From: Algoriphagus sp. NG3 | Lineage (GTDB): Bacteria; Bacteroidota; Bacteroidia; Cytophagales; Cyclobacteriaceae | DNA length: 64,000 bases | Assembly (NCBI RefSeq): GCF_034119865.1 | Contig: NZ_CP139421.1 | Location: 2,666,001-2,730,000, forward strand | Direction: 5' to 3' | The notes under the pieces: model-generated | What the model saw: only the letters and a program-made list of their open reading frames with translations | The model's database searches: none | Told to the model about the DNA's origin: nothing | Shown here: one piece after another, positions 11,382-21,259 of the stretch | How positions within the stretch are numbered: position 1 is the first letter of the stretch | Layout of the letters: each line of letters opens with the position of its first letter | Made by a program: the position numbers and the translations under genes

Positions 11382-12356
11382 TCAGAACCATCTTTGGTTT
11401 TTCATTTTTGCATTTCTAGCAGATAAATAGTAACCCAGTGAGAACTCATGTGAATTGTTCCTCAAATCCGACAAAACATTGAGATTATGATCGTATGCAT
11501 ATCCGATCCTTAGGTTGTTCGTTGCAAAAATCTCCACGAGCATAGCCACCGCATTTCTGTTGGTCAGCCCCGAGTCTAGGTTATCTTTGCCCCACTTTAC
11601 ATTAGATCTGTAAGAACCTCCGAGCCATAATCTGTCATAAAACAAAAACATGGCATTCAGGTCATAATTGGTAGGTGCTCCTTTGACTTCCTTAATGAGA
11701 AAAGAAGGCTTGACCTGAACATTATCAGACAAAGGCAATAATAGCCCGGCCGTTAAGTAGTAATGGAAATCATGGTAGGCAAGCGCTATATCCTCCTGTT
11801 TTAGTTTTCGTTTTCCGATCATATTGAATGCGCTGAATCCCGCATAAAAATTTGATGTATTGAAAAAAATACCCGCATTCATATTGGGTGTATACAAGTT
11901 TACAATACCTCCCATGAGCACTTCATCTTCCCACTCGTTCGGGTTGAGTTTTGAGCGATCAATTGCGTATTCAGAAGCACCGGCACTGATTCCGAGTCCC
12001 AAAAACGACTCTTTTCCGGTCTGAATTCTGTATGAATAGGTCAACAAGCCACCAGTCGTCCTGGCAGGCCCCAATTCATCATTCATAAATGCAAACCCAA
12101 ACCCCATAGTACCTTCATTGGCACTGAAATCCGCTGTCACAGAAAGTGTCTTGGGAGCCCCCGGAAAACCAGTCCATTGGGATCTATAGGTGGACTGTAT
12201 ATACCCCTCTTGCTTGTATCCTGCATACCCGGGATTGATGTGCAATCCATTGAACATGTATTGACTAAATTGCGGAAGCTGTTGACCAGATACTTTCCCT
12301 GTCACCGAAAGTGCAGCCATAAAAATCAACACTACTAGCTTATTATTTACATTCAT
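11382..12356 (-). CDS. PorP/SprF family type IX secretion outer-membrane protein
   Basis: 324 residues with a signal peptide ending near VSGQ and the family opening LPQFSQYMFNGLHINPGYAGYKQ. The rest alternates as expected for an outer-membrane beta-barrel, with SLGYYLSARN near the end. PorP/SprF proteins bind sorting-domain cargo or T9SS components at the outer membrane. It is the first gene of the three-gene set reading to 7686, and its promoter must lie in the long A+T-rich gap upstream. Confidence 0.92.
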   Translation of the reverse strand: MNVNNKLVVLIFMAALSVTGKVSGQQLPQFSQYMFNGLHINPGYAGYKQEGYIQSTYRSQWTGFPGAPKTLSVTADFSANEGTMGFGFAFMNDELGPARTTGGLLTYSYRIQTGKESFLGLGISAGASEYAIDRSKLNPNEWEDEVLMGGIVNLYTPNMNAGIFFNTSNFYAGFSAFNMIGKRKLKQEDIALAYHDFHYYLTAGLLLPLSDNVQVKPSFLIKEVKGAPTNYDLNAMFLFYDRLWLGGSYRSNVKWGKDNLDSGLTNRNAVAMLVEIFATNNLRIGYAYDHNLNVLSDLRNNSHEFSLGYYLSARNAKMKNQRWF

Positions 12357-13573
12357 AATCAGGCTATATTATCTCTAGTTATTTGTAAACACATACTAAA
12401 TCTATTTCGGTAATATTTTTTCATAGGTACTCAATTAACACCAAACAAATCACATGGACACTATACAATTATAGCATCACAAATACTTATAGAAAACAAA
12501 TAATAAAACCCACCTGCGCCCAACCACCAACATGGTTGGTTCCAATCTAAAATTCCAACTTACTTAAAAACATTCAGGTTTACCAACTCAAATCTTACGA
12601 CAACAGAAAATAAAATCTCGTCTGCTTCGTTTCTATTTAAATAATCATTTAAATGTGCTAGCTAATATAGTTGAAAAAAAACAAGGGCTAACACACTACT
12701 CAATCAACAATTAAAGCATTTAACAAATACATGTTATAAAAAATAATCAATTAGCAAAAAAAGACTATAAATACTAATCTAAATAGCAACAAAATCGCAT
12801 GAAATAGACCCCACTTTAATCAAATTACAAATAATCCATATATTAATATAAATTACTGATAATCAGCATATTATATCAAAACATATTTCACAGACTAATG
12901 AAAAACATAAAAAACACTCTTTCAAAGAATATTAATTGCAGTTCACATATTTTAAAATAAACATAAACGAATGGTTATACGATTTAAAACAACACCAATC
13001 TTGGAATATAAAAAAAAACAATTCACATTACTAAATATGTTTTTTATTATTAGTATTATGTGTTACATTAATAAAAACAATCCAACTCACCTACTTTGTT
13101 CATTACTAGAAACAAAGCACTTCTTACTTTTATATTAATTATTCAGGAAAGAACATCCCGATACAAATCCTCTATAAACATATAGAATTCATTTAAAAAC
13201 AGTTATTGGGATCAAATACTGAAGCAAATTAAAACCCGCTTATATCTCCCTTGCGTAACAATTGCCACTTTTACAAAATTTCCTTCAAAAAAAAATCAGA
13301 TTTTTTTCCATAACTCAAAAAAAAACTTGACAGGTAAAAACCAGCACTACTATCGAAAGATTCAGAATTCTACTCAATAGTTAGGAGCAAAGGTGAACAA
13401 ACCACAAAACTACCGCTGTAGTCCATCAGACTTATCCTATACAATATATATAGCATATTATTGCTATAAACATATACTATACACACAAATAAATGTCATA
13501 TCCCATCTAGTTAAGAACATAAAAACACTACAATTCACCCAAACATTCTTAATATTAGGTTTAACTATAAACC
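12357..13573. other. Long A+T-rich intergenic region
   Basis: About 1.2 kb, strikingly A+T-rich compared with flanking genes, separates the divergent PorP/SprF and response-regulator genes. A 69-codon plus-strand frame at 13393-13602 has no recognisable features and runs into the regulator start, so it is not called. No RNA gene or repeat family was recognised. It presumably holds both promoters. Confidence 0.6.
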
Positions 13574-14200
13574 ATGAAACAACAAAAAGCGATCATATTT
13601 GATGATCACCAATTATTTAGTGATTCATTTTCATCAATACTTGAAAAAGCAGAAATATTCGCCTCCGTCCATTCTTTTTCTGATGAAAAACTTCTAATCC
13701 GTTTCCTGATGTTAGAGAGCCCAAATCCAATCGTTCTATTTCTGGATTTTCTACTTATTAAAGGAAATTCCTTACACCTTATAAACGAGACCCGTAGATT
13801 AAATAGAAATTTGAATGTCATTATTGTGTCAGGTATCACCTCTCCATCCTTAATAAAATCCATATTGAGTTATCATCCTCAGGGATTTATCAGTAAATTT
13901 TCAGGGTTTGACAAGATCGTTGAATGCTTAAATAAAAATGCTGAGGGGAATCAATTCATCTGCCCCGAAATAAAAAAAATACTACGTTCTACAGATAAAA
14001 TGGACGAGATACACTTTACCTCGAGAGAGCTTCAGCTATTGCAATATTTTGCCCAGGGTAATTCCATTGTAAAAACCGCCGAGCTAGTCCACCTCAGTAA
14101 ACACACAATTGTATCACACCGAAGAAAAATGATGAAAAAAGCAAATTGCAACTCAATCACTGAACTACTGGCATTTGCAAGGCTACATGGATTGATTTAA
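13574..14200 (+). CDS. LuxR/NarL-type response regulator, orphan
   Basis: 208 residues. The N-terminal receiver domain has the acidic pair D10-D11, phospho-acceptor D58 (VLFLDF), S86 and K108. The C-terminal part is a LuxR helix-turn-helix (FTSRELQLLQYFAQGNSIVKTAELVHLSKHTIVSHRRKMMKK). It should be a DNA-binding regulator controlled by phosphorylation. No histidine kinase is near, so the partner is unknown. Base composition is A+T-rich like the gap before it. Its only close neighbour is the divergent T9SS/OmpA set, which is a candidate target by position only. Confidence 0.9.
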   Translation: MKQQKAIIFDDHQLFSDSFSSILEKAEIFASVHSFSDEKLLIRFLMLESPNPIVLFLDFLLIKGNSLHLINETRRLNRNLNVIIVSGITSPSLIKSILSYHPQGFISKFSGFDKIVECLNKNAEGNQFICPEIKKILRSTDKMDEIHFTSRELQLLQYFAQGNSIVKTAELVHLSKHTIVSHRRKMMKKANCNSITELLAFARLHGLI

Positions 14201-14452
14201 TCTAATGTATAGGCTTCGTGCTTGCCATGATCGTTTCTCTGTACTTTATCCTTTTTTCTTCCCACATGGCTTAAAGTCTCCAGACAAATAAGAGAAATGG
14301 AGGAGGTAAAAGATTAAAAATCAAGAGCCCTAAGATACACCAAGAGAGCTAACCAATCCCTTACGCTCCATCAGAATCGATCAATCCAGCCCGGTGTAGA
14401 TGATTTGCAACTAGCCTGTCACGCCGGACGGATCTGGATTTTAAATCTGGCG
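14201..14452. other. Short intergenic region between convergent genes
   Basis: About 250 bp between the response regulator and the terminator of the SusD gene. No coding or structural signal was recognised. Confidence 0.5.
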
Positions 14453-14486
14453 AAAAAAAAGAGACAGAAAAAATTTCCCGTCTCTT
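14453..14486 (-). terminator. Strong rho-independent terminator of the SusC/SusD pair
   Basis: Read on the minus strand, AAGAGACGGGAAA pairs with TTTCTGTCTCTT-side bases (14459-14486) to give about 13 base pairs including two G-U pairs, followed directly by a run of eight to nine T. It lies about 20 bp past the SusD stop at 14507. Confidence 0.85.
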
Positions 14487-14506
14487 AAGGCGAAACCAAA
14501 CTGTGA

Positions 14507-16108
14507 TTAATCGTTATACCCAGGATTTTGGGTCAGTTTGGGATTCTTGTTCATTTCATCATTCGGGATCGGAAACAATGTCCTAGTGTCCGCCTGGGCA
14601 TGGGGTGAATGGTTAAACCAACTCTTGGTCTGAAAGACACCAAATCGGATTATGTCCTGCCGTCTGTGGGCCTCTGCGGCAAACTCCCAACCCAGTTCAT
14701 CCAGAAATCTCCCAAATTCAATATCACCTCCACCTTCTCCGGTGACGGTACCGTCCTCATTTTGGATACCATACTGATATGAACTTCCTTGAAGGAGCTC
14801 GGCTCCTGTCACCACAGCTTTAGACGGATCGGTAGTGCGGAACGCACGCTGCCTCACTTCCGTGACCAAAAGGGCCGCTTCATCTGCACGTCCAGTTCTC
14901 AATAATGCCTCCGCTTTCATCATAAGCACATCCGCATACCTCAGCATAGGATAATCATTGTCCAAAGACCCGGTAGCTCCTGGCTTGATGGCATATTTCC
15001 CTATTCTGGCACCTTGGTTTGACTCAGTTCCAGCCATACTCGGCACCTTGTTCACATAAGTGATCACCGGCTCTCCCGTGGAAGCGTGCAACTGCGGGCC
15101 TAACAACCATGTGTCACCAAGCCTGGTATCATTAGGATCATACGTATTGATAAACTGCGGTACGGCACAATTTCCTCCCCATGGGCCTGCCTGCATATTG
15201 TACACAAATCTACTTAGGGGATCCAATGTTTTCATATGCACTGTATTTCCCGTACCATAGATTTCATCGTAGGGTATAGCAAAGATAATTTCAGGTGAGT
15301 TATGGTTCTCCCAGTTAAAAATATCGGCATAGTTGTCATCCAAGGTGTAACCTGCGCCCCCCATAATCACGGCATCACAAGCTTCAATACACTCTTGCCA
15401 AGCGGCCTCACCGATATACACTTCCGAATTAAGATAGATTTTAGCCAGCAGCGTCTGAACTACCCATTTATTAAATTGCCCATAGGTATTGTTCACATCT
15501 TCGCTTAGCATAGGCATAACTTCCTTCAATTCGCCGACAACAAAATCATATACCTCTTTTCGGCTTTTCTGTTCAGGTAAAGAAACATCCTTAAAATCTG
15601 TCACAATTGGCACATTGCCGTGATTGTCCAAAAGCAAGTAATAAGCAAAAGCCCTTGCAGCACGCAATTCAGCCATTACGGCTTCCTTTTGCTCTGTGAT
15701 GGGTATTTCCCCTTCTTCAATCTGGGACATCACCCTATTAGCCGTAGTGATACTACGGTATGCGCTCTGCCAGATATTTGTAGGCTGCCACTGCAGTGAA
15801 GTCCAGTTGTGCTGATGCATCCGCAGGTAGGTGCCTCCGTCATACCATCCGTTAGGCCTGGCAGGAGTGATGATGATATCCGCTGATTCTTCCTGCGTAT
15901 CAAAATACCCCTGCCACCCCATCATCAATCCTCTAAAAGACCCGTAAACAGGCGCTATTATAGAGGGGATATCCTTTTCCGTCGGATTAAAGTTGGAGGC
16001 CACTACTTCGGAATATACTTCTTCGTCTAGATTTAGGCAGGAATGTAGCCCCAAAGAAGCCAATCCTATCACCAGTAACTTAATTGTATAATTTCTATTT
16101 ATTTTCAT
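14507..16108 (-). CDS. RagB/SusD family glycan-binding lipoprotein
   Basis: 533 residues. The lipoprotein signal ends at C24 (LGLHSC). It has the SusD helical framework: RAARAFAYYLLLDNHGNVPIV, YPMLRYADVLMMKAEALLRTGRADEA, an EFAAEAHRRQDIIRF segment, and the terminal FPIPNDEMNKNPKLTQNPGYND. SusD proteins sit on the cell surface as the lid of a SusC transporter and bind oligosaccharide. The partner SusC lies immediately upstream in the same direction, separated by a 120-bp gap that carries two adjacent hairpins. The pair follows the GH76 genes and may serve the same mannan substrate; that is inferred from position. Confidence 0.95.
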   Translation of the reverse strand: MKINRNYTIKLLVIGLASLGLHSCLNLDEEVYSEVVASNFNPTEKDIPSIIAPVYGSFRGLMMGWQGYFDTQEESADIIITPARPNGWYDGGTYLRMHQHNWTSLQWQPTNIWQSAYRSITTANRVMSQIEEGEIPITEQKEAVMAELRAARAFAYYLLLDNHGNVPIVTDFKDVSLPEQKSRKEVYDFVVGELKEVMPMLSEDVNNTYGQFNKWVVQTLLAKIYLNSEVYIGEAAWQECIEACDAVIMGGAGYTLDDNYADIFNWENHNSPEIIFAIPYDEIYGTGNTVHMKTLDPLSRFVYNMQAGPWGGNCAVPQFINTYDPNDTRLGDTWLLGPQLHASTGEPVITYVNKVPSMAGTESNQGARIGKYAIKPGATGSLDNDYPMLRYADVLMMKAEALLRTGRADEAALLVTEVRQRAFRTTDPSKAVVTGAELLQGSSYQYGIQNEDGTVTGEGGGDIEFGRFLDELGWEFAAEAHRRQDIIRFGVFQTKSWFNHSPHAQADTRTLFPIPNDEMNKNPKLTQNPGYND

Positions 16109-16171
16109 GTTTATATAATTTGATTTTATCGGTCACATGGAATCTCGCACAGTGAATAATCATCCCTCAGT

Positions 16172-16210
16172 GTGTCGTTTTCGACACGCCTGCCTGTCCG
16201 GAAGGCAGGC
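16172..16210 (-). promoter_or_regulatory. Double hairpin between susC and susD
   Basis: GTGTCG-TTTT-CGACAC (16172-16187) abuts a second stem, GCCTGCC (16188-16194) with GGCAGGC (16204-16210). Neither is followed by a U-run on the minus strand. Such structures inside a susC-susD transcript may block exonucleases or tune relative expression. The second stem belongs to a G+C-rich motif also seen at 30063-30099. Confidence 0.6.
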
Positions 16211-16230
16211 TCGATTTCATATGATTTGGA

Positions 16231-19200
16231 TTAAAATGTAAGATTTAGACCCAGTGTGTAGGTTCTTGTGGTGGGATATTTATCCCGTTCGTCATTGCCT
16301 GGGTCAAAACCGGTGATACTTACACCTTCCGGATCTATGCCTTTGTAATTGGTAATCGTGAACAGATTAAGTCCGGAAGCATACAGTCGTGCATTTCTTA
16401 GGAAAGCAACCTTTGGAAAAGTATAGCCTACCGTGAAATTGTCTAACTTGAAGTAATCGCCTTTTTCAATGTAATGGCTCACCAATGCCAAGTCGCTGCT
16501 TAAGCGCTCCCCATATACAGGATCGTATGCTGTTTCCAACATGTTATAGGCTGGATTGTATGGATTCTCATAGAACATCCTCTGGAAATTAAGAATCTCA
16601 TGTCCGAAGGCTCCCCTAAAATTGAACTGCACATCAAAATTCCGGATTTGGAAGCTATTGTTGAAGCCAAGGATATGGAGTGGAATACCATTGCCATAAA
16701 ACTGTCGGTCTTCCTGTGAAGCCGTACTGATCGGTATGGCCTCCCCTTCGGTATTCTCTATCAGCCACTCTCCATCTGGGGTCACTCCTACAGTTTTCCA
16801 TAGAAAAAACCTTCCGATAGCACCACCCACTTCTACCCTGTGGGTATAATCCTGTATCGGCTCACCGGTATAGCCCGCTGTGAAAAAATCATTTGTAGCC
16901 TCAAACTGGTCATTGGACAAGGACACCAATTTATTTCTGTTAGTGGAATAGGTGATGTTTGTGTTCCAAGAAAAACCAGGCTTTCTGATAGGTGCCAGAT
17001 TTAACAGGATCTCTATGCCGTCATTTTGCAATACTCCCGCATTGATGGTCATAGAACCTGTCAGATAAGGAGGAACCGGCACCGGGAAATTGTACAGCAA
17101 ATCGTTGATGTCTCTTCTATAAATATCAATTGATCCACTTACCCGGTCATTGAAGAAACTATAATCTATACCAAAATTGATTTCCTGCTTCTTTTCCCAT
17201 TTCAGATCAGGATTGAAATTCCGGGCAGGGATAAAACCCTGAACCCATTCCCCTCCGATGTATGCGCCATTCACTCTGTTGAAGTCATAACTGATCTGGG
17301 ATAAGTAAGGAGAATTGGCGATGGTTCCGGTTACCCCAAATCCAAATCTCAACTTGATTTCCCCTACATTTTTAAGATCTCTGAGAAAAGGTTCATTGCT
17401 GATTTTCCAGCCCACAGATGCTGCGGGAAAAGTACCCCACTGGTTATTTTCTCCAAACCTTGAAGAGCCCTCTCTTCGCACGCTGGCCATAAAGAGGTAT
17501 TTATCCTTGAAGTTGTAAGTAGCCCTGCCGAAAAATCCTGCCAGCTGCCACCTGTTTTTGTAGCTACCCATACCAGCCTGGCCAGCCTGTAATGCCCCAC
17601 CGGCACCCAGGTTATTCCACTTGTATAAGTCAGTAGGAAAATCCCAATTGGAGGCAAAGAAATCCTCGTATGTAGCATCTTGCCAGCTATATCCACCCAA
17701 TACCGTGAAATAATGGTCACCTATGGTATGGTTGAAATTGGCAGTCAGTTCCATCAGGTTTTCGTTATAGGCACTGGTAGATCTAGAAGCAGTCCCATTC
17801 TGATTATTAAGCCTTGTATTGGTGTGTTCAAAAGAAGTAGCGTAACCTTTCAGATTACTATTCTGTACGTTAGACACCATCATTTTCAAATCCAGATTAT
17901 CTATAGGAGAATAGGTAAGGCTACCGTTAACTCTCATCTCCTTGGTTTTGGACGATGAATCTGCCTCGTAAATTCTGGAAATAGGGTTTTCGTAAAAGTA
18001 TCCGTCCCTTTCCTGCCAGCCTCCATCTTCCGTTCTCACCCGGTCCGTCGGATTCCTGATGATGGCCTGGCGATAGGCATACCCATCCGCTCCCCCTTGA
18101 TCTGAAGTAAACACTCTGTTGATCACCTGGATATTTGCCCGCAGTTTGTCATCAAACATACTGTGGTTCATATCTGCCCGGATGTTGAAACGCTCTTGAT
18201 TGGAGCGTAAAAATATCCCCTGCCAGTTTCGGTAATTTACCGCAGCCGTAAAATTGGTGTTTCTATTTCCCCCAGTGAAGCTTAAATTATGGTTCTGGCT
18301 GATAGGGCTTCTGGTCATCTCATCCACCCAGTCTGTATTTCCTCCATAGTCAGTATAAGGAATACCCTCCTCGGCGATTAATCTTCTATAATCATCCCCG
18401 TCCAGGAGGTTCAGTTTTCTGGCTATTTGCTGGACACTCACATAAGCATCATAGCTGACAGTGTTTCTGTCCCCCCGGCTACCTTTTCTAGTGGTAATCA
18501 AGATCACACCGCCTGTGGCCCTAGTTCCATAGATTGCCGCTGCGGAGCCATCTTTGAGCACATCGATGGACTCTATATCTTCCGGGGGTACGGTATTTAA
18601 GGTGCCTGGAACCCCGTCAATCAGCACCAGAGGATTCGATGTTCCGTTAATGCTGTTGATTCCCCGAAGGTTGATTTCGGTACCAGCCCCCGGATCACCG
18701 CTGGGGGTAGTTACACGCAAACCCGCTACTTTTCCCTGAATCAGTTGGCCAGCATCCCTAACGGCACCCTTTACAAAATTCTCTTCCTTTACACCTGCGA
18801 TAGAACTGGTAATATCACCCTTTCGGGTAGTACCATATCCTACTACGACCACTTCATTCATGGAGGTAAGCTCTGCTTTTAGTGTTATTGAAAGTTCCTT
18901 ATCTGTATAGACTTCTACCTCCTGCGGTGCAAAACCAATAAAACTAAACACAAGAACTGCCCCCTCATCCGGGATATTTATACTGAATTTCCCATCGGTA
19001 TCTGTAGAAACACCTCTTGTCGTTCCCTTTACCAAGACTGTGACGCCTGGAAGAGGTAAATTATCTTCATCACTGAATACCGTGCCACTGACTGTCAACT
19101 CTTTATCTGGATCCAGCCTGTATCCATCATAAAATCGTGCGGAAGTCTTGCCTCCAATGTCAGCGGCGGCCACATGTAGAGGCTGAAGCATACTTCCGAG

Positions 19201-19248
19201 GTAACTTAGCATAGCCAAAAAGACCATGCTTTTTGTAAATAGGTTCAT
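16231..19248 (-). CDS. SusC/RagA family TonB-dependent outer-membrane transporter
   Basis: About 1005 residues. After the signal sequence there is a carboxypeptidase-D regulatory-like domain (LTVSGTVFSDEDNLPLPGVT; ~50-125), then the SusC plug signature NEVVVVGYGTTRKGDI and SIDVLKDGSAAAIYGTRATGGVILI, followed by a long beta-barrel ending YTLGLNLTF with the aromatic C-terminal residue typical of outer-membrane proteins. It lacks the STN domain found in the other SusC of this window, so it is probably not an ECF-sigma transducing receptor. The ATG at 19248 is preferred; a TTG two codons upstream gives the longer frame. Confidence 0.95.
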   Translation of the reverse strand: MNLFTKSMVFLAMLSYLGSMLQPLHVAAADIGGKTSARFYDGYRLDPDKELTVSGTVFSDEDNLPLPGVTVLVKGTTRGVSTDTDGKFSINIPDEGAVLVFSFIGFAPQEVEVYTDKELSITLKAELTSMNEVVVVGYGTTRKGDITSSIAGVKEENFVKGAVRDAGQLIQGKVAGLRVTTPSGDPGAGTEINLRGINSINGTSNPLVLIDGVPGTLNTVPPEDIESIDVLKDGSAAAIYGTRATGGVILITTRKGSRGDRNTVSYDAYVSVQQIARKLNLLDGDDYRRLIAEEGIPYTDYGGNTDWVDEMTRSPISQNHNLSFTGGNRNTNFTAAVNYRNWQGIFLRSNQERFNIRADMNHSMFDDKLRANIQVINRVFTSDQGGADGYAYRQAIIRNPTDRVRTEDGGWQERDGYFYENPISRIYEADSSSKTKEMRVNGSLTYSPIDNLDLKMMVSNVQNSNLKGYATSFEHTNTRLNNQNGTASRSTSAYNENLMELTANFNHTIGDHYFTVLGGYSWQDATYEDFFASNWDFPTDLYKWNNLGAGGALQAGQAGMGSYKNRWQLAGFFGRATYNFKDKYLFMASVRREGSSRFGENNQWGTFPAASVGWKISNEPFLRDLKNVGEIKLRFGFGVTGTIANSPYLSQISYDFNRVNGAYIGGEWVQGFIPARNFNPDLKWEKKQEINFGIDYSFFNDRVSGSIDIYRRDINDLLYNFPVPVPPYLTGSMTINAGVLQNDGIEILLNLAPIRKPGFSWNTNITYSTNRNKLVSLSNDQFEATNDFFTAGYTGEPIQDYTHRVEVGGAIGRFFLWKTVGVTPDGEWLIENTEGEAIPISTASQEDRQFYGNGIPLHILGFNNSFQIRNFDVQFNFRGAFGHEILNFQRMFYENPYNPAYNMLETAYDPVYGERLSSDLALVSHYIEKGDYFKLDNFTVGYTFPKVAFLRNARLYASGLNLFTITNYKGIDPEGVSITGFDPGNDERDKYPTTRTYTLGLNLTF

Positions 19249-19254
19249 AGGCAA

Positions 19255-19853
19255 AATTTTTAAGTGGTTAATAAATTTTACTGGATATATAATTCTTGAA
19301 TTATTTGACCCAATAGAATATTTTAAAATTAGACCATCTCTTATTGCAAAAAATTAACTCATTTATCAAAAACAGACTCAATATTGACTAAAAAACAGAT
19401 GTATATTGAAAATTTGATCAAAATACCTGTATAAATTCATTTCGGCATGTGAAAACCTGCGGAGAAGATAAGCTGGATTCCAGGTGTTGTATGTTGAAGA
19501 TTGAAAAACCTGAAAACCGGTAGATTAGAAAGCATGTTCTTCGGGAGGCAGGACTAAAGTCGGCAGTAAATGGGTAGCATACGGGGTTTCATTTCAGCCC
19601 GGATTAAAAATAACCAACAAACGTCTTTGCTCCGCAGACGGGACTGATATCCCTAAGTCGGAACGACATATAACTCGCTTAATGAAAAAAGGATCGAAAA
19701 CTTGCTGGCATTCTCTATTTCACCCCATATTGATTATGGCAGATGAATTCCCACCTTTCTTTTTAGGCAATATAAAGAAACCAGTCTATCGGCAAGGCAA
19801 GCGAAAACTATTGTCAAGCTTACTGAACCGGCTCACCTTGACATTCTTGCCAT
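19255..19853. other. Intergenic region upstream of susC
   Basis: About 600 bp between the first GH76 gene and the SusC gene it precedes in transcription. Three very short stems occur in a row at 19622-19667 (CGTCT/AGACG, GGGA/TCCC, GTCG/CGAC), and an 11-bp piece (19542-19552, CGGGAGGCAGG) matches the G+C-rich dispersed motif. A 59-codon plus-strand frame (19682-19861) has no recognisable content. The promoter of the second SusC/SusD pair is expected here, but no convincing match was seen. Confidence 0.5.
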
Positions 19854-21101
19854 CTAATTAAGAGGTTTTAGCACACACATAGCTTCTGCCAGCATACATC
19901 CAGTCAGCATTGGGGTCAAAGCCACAGGAGCGTCATCTGCCGGAGCATTCCACCAATCTCCACTATACAGCATGGTGTTTTTATTTACCCCATTTTCTGC
20001 CATAACTGTTGCACATTTTGTGATGTAGGTGTGGAATTTCTCATGGCTGACAGCATCTAAGTCAGGCTCATTGACTAAGTTCACAAAATAGCGGAAGAAG
20101 ATGCCATTGAAAAGCCCCCCGTCACCGGAAGTGGAATTTGGAAGAACACCGTTATTGGTGGACATACGGTCTATGACATAATTGGAGGCCTGAACAGCAT
20201 CTTCCAGGTATTGCTTCTCCCCGGTAATCTTATACAATTCATGCGCCGCTCCTAAAAAAGTACCCTGATTATAGGTATAGATAGCTTGATCTATCTTCCC
20301 TTCCCTGTTCATATTATCAAATACTTTTCCTTCACTTGGTTCATATAGATTATTCCTTAACCAAGTGTATATTTTCACCGCTTCATCCAGATAGGCTTGT
20401 TTAGCTTTATCTCCCGGGGTGCTGATCTGATCATACAGGGTATAAATCCTAGCGGCGACTAAAGCGCCCGGCCCATTGGAACAGGCATTTTTTGTTTTCT
20501 CCACGTCGGTTTTCCAGGTAATCCCGCCATACCAGGGAGCTTCATCCTCCGGCCCCCAGTTGGTCCATATCCAGTCATTGTACATCTGGTTTGCTTTCGC
20601 AAAATATTGCTCATCGCCAGTGGATTCGTACATTCTTAACTGAGCCAGCACTATCCATTCCATATCATCCACAAACTCATTCCACCAGGCATCTTCTTCT
20701 CTCCCTGAGAAATTATACCGAGGTGCTCCATCCCACCATAACGGATAAAGATCCAGATAAAACTGGTCTGAGGTGCGCTTATACCCATCCACTACTACAT
20801 CCATTGCATGGGCCTGCGGCCAATAGTGATTGGTAGTCATATTAGACATATCACTCCCGTAATTGAAGTAGTACCGGTCTTCATATCCTTCAAAATTAGC
20901 TCCCCAGAAATGCCTGATCAACGCTCTATTCATCCCCTCAGCCAGTTCTTCCCAATAAGCCTGATCTTTATCCGGCACGCTATTATCCAGTTCCTCTGAA
21001 GTTCTATTCAAATCCAATTCTTGCTTAGTTTGGCTCTTGCTTCCGCAAAAGGAAAAAATGAGGATGGTGGATAAGGTGAGTACTAAATTGATTTTTTTCA
21101 T
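19854..21101 (-). CDS. GH76 endo-alpha-1,6-mannanase, lipoprotein (copy 1)
   Basis: 415 residues from the ATG at 21101, chosen because it begins a lipoprotein signal with C19 (IFSFC); the longer frame from 21152 adds 17 residues that would bury it. The catalytic Asp pair of GH76 is D145-D146 (EFVDDMEWIVLAQLRMYE). Further family motifs are PWYGGITWKTDVEKTKNACSNGPGALVAARIY, YTYNQGTFLGAAHELYKITG and GDGGLFNGIFFRYF. GH76 enzymes cleave alpha-1,6-mannan backbones such as those of yeast cell walls. As a surface or periplasmic lipoprotein it would make oligomers for the neighbouring SusCD systems. It is homologous to the next gene (21260-22411). Confidence 0.92.
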   Translation of the reverse strand: MKKINLVLTLSTILIFSFCGSKSQTKQELDLNRTSEELDNSVPDKDQAYWEELAEGMNRALIRHFWGANFEGYEDRYYFNYGSDMSNMTTNHYWPQAHAMDVVVDGYKRTSDQFYLDLYPLWWDGAPRYNFSGREEDAWWNEFVDDMEWIVLAQLRMYESTGDEQYFAKANQMYNDWIWTNWGPEDEAPWYGGITWKTDVEKTKNACSNGPGALVAARIYTLYDQISTPGDKAKQAYLDEAVKIYTWLRNNLYEPSEGKVFDNMNREGKIDQAIYTYNQGTFLGAAHELYKITGEKQYLEDAVQASNYVIDRMSTNNGVLPNSTSGDGGLFNGIFFRYFVNLVNEPDLDAVSHEKFHTYITKCATVMAENGVNKNTMLYSGDWWNAPADDAPVALTPMLTGCMLAEAMCVLKPLN

Positions 21102-21205
21102 CTGATATTGATTTAATTCACTCCGCTTTGGTAGACTAGAACAAGCCTGCACCAGTACGAAGAGAAATTATAGTGGTGCCGGAAAATAGGGTTATGGAAA
21201 AACTA

Positions 21206-21247
21206 CCGTCTGATTAAGAGAAATCATTTCCCCTCTTAATCAGACGG
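21206..21247 (-). terminator. 15-bp perfect hairpin between the two GH76 genes
   Basis: CCGTCTGATTAAGAG (21206-21220) is exactly complementary to 21233-21247, with a 12-base loop. On the minus strand TAGTTTTTCC follows. It sits 13 bp past the stop of the upstream GH76 gene, so it could end that transcript or cap it while part of transcription reads on into copy 1. Confidence 0.8.
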
Positions 21248-21259
21248 CAGTAAAATAAA

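Noticed and set aside
13393..13602. 69-codon frame before the response regulator
   Set aside because: No features, A+T-rich composition, and it overlaps the regulator start.
19682..19861. 59-codon plus-strand frame
   Set aside because: No recognisable content and it runs into the end of the GH76 gene.
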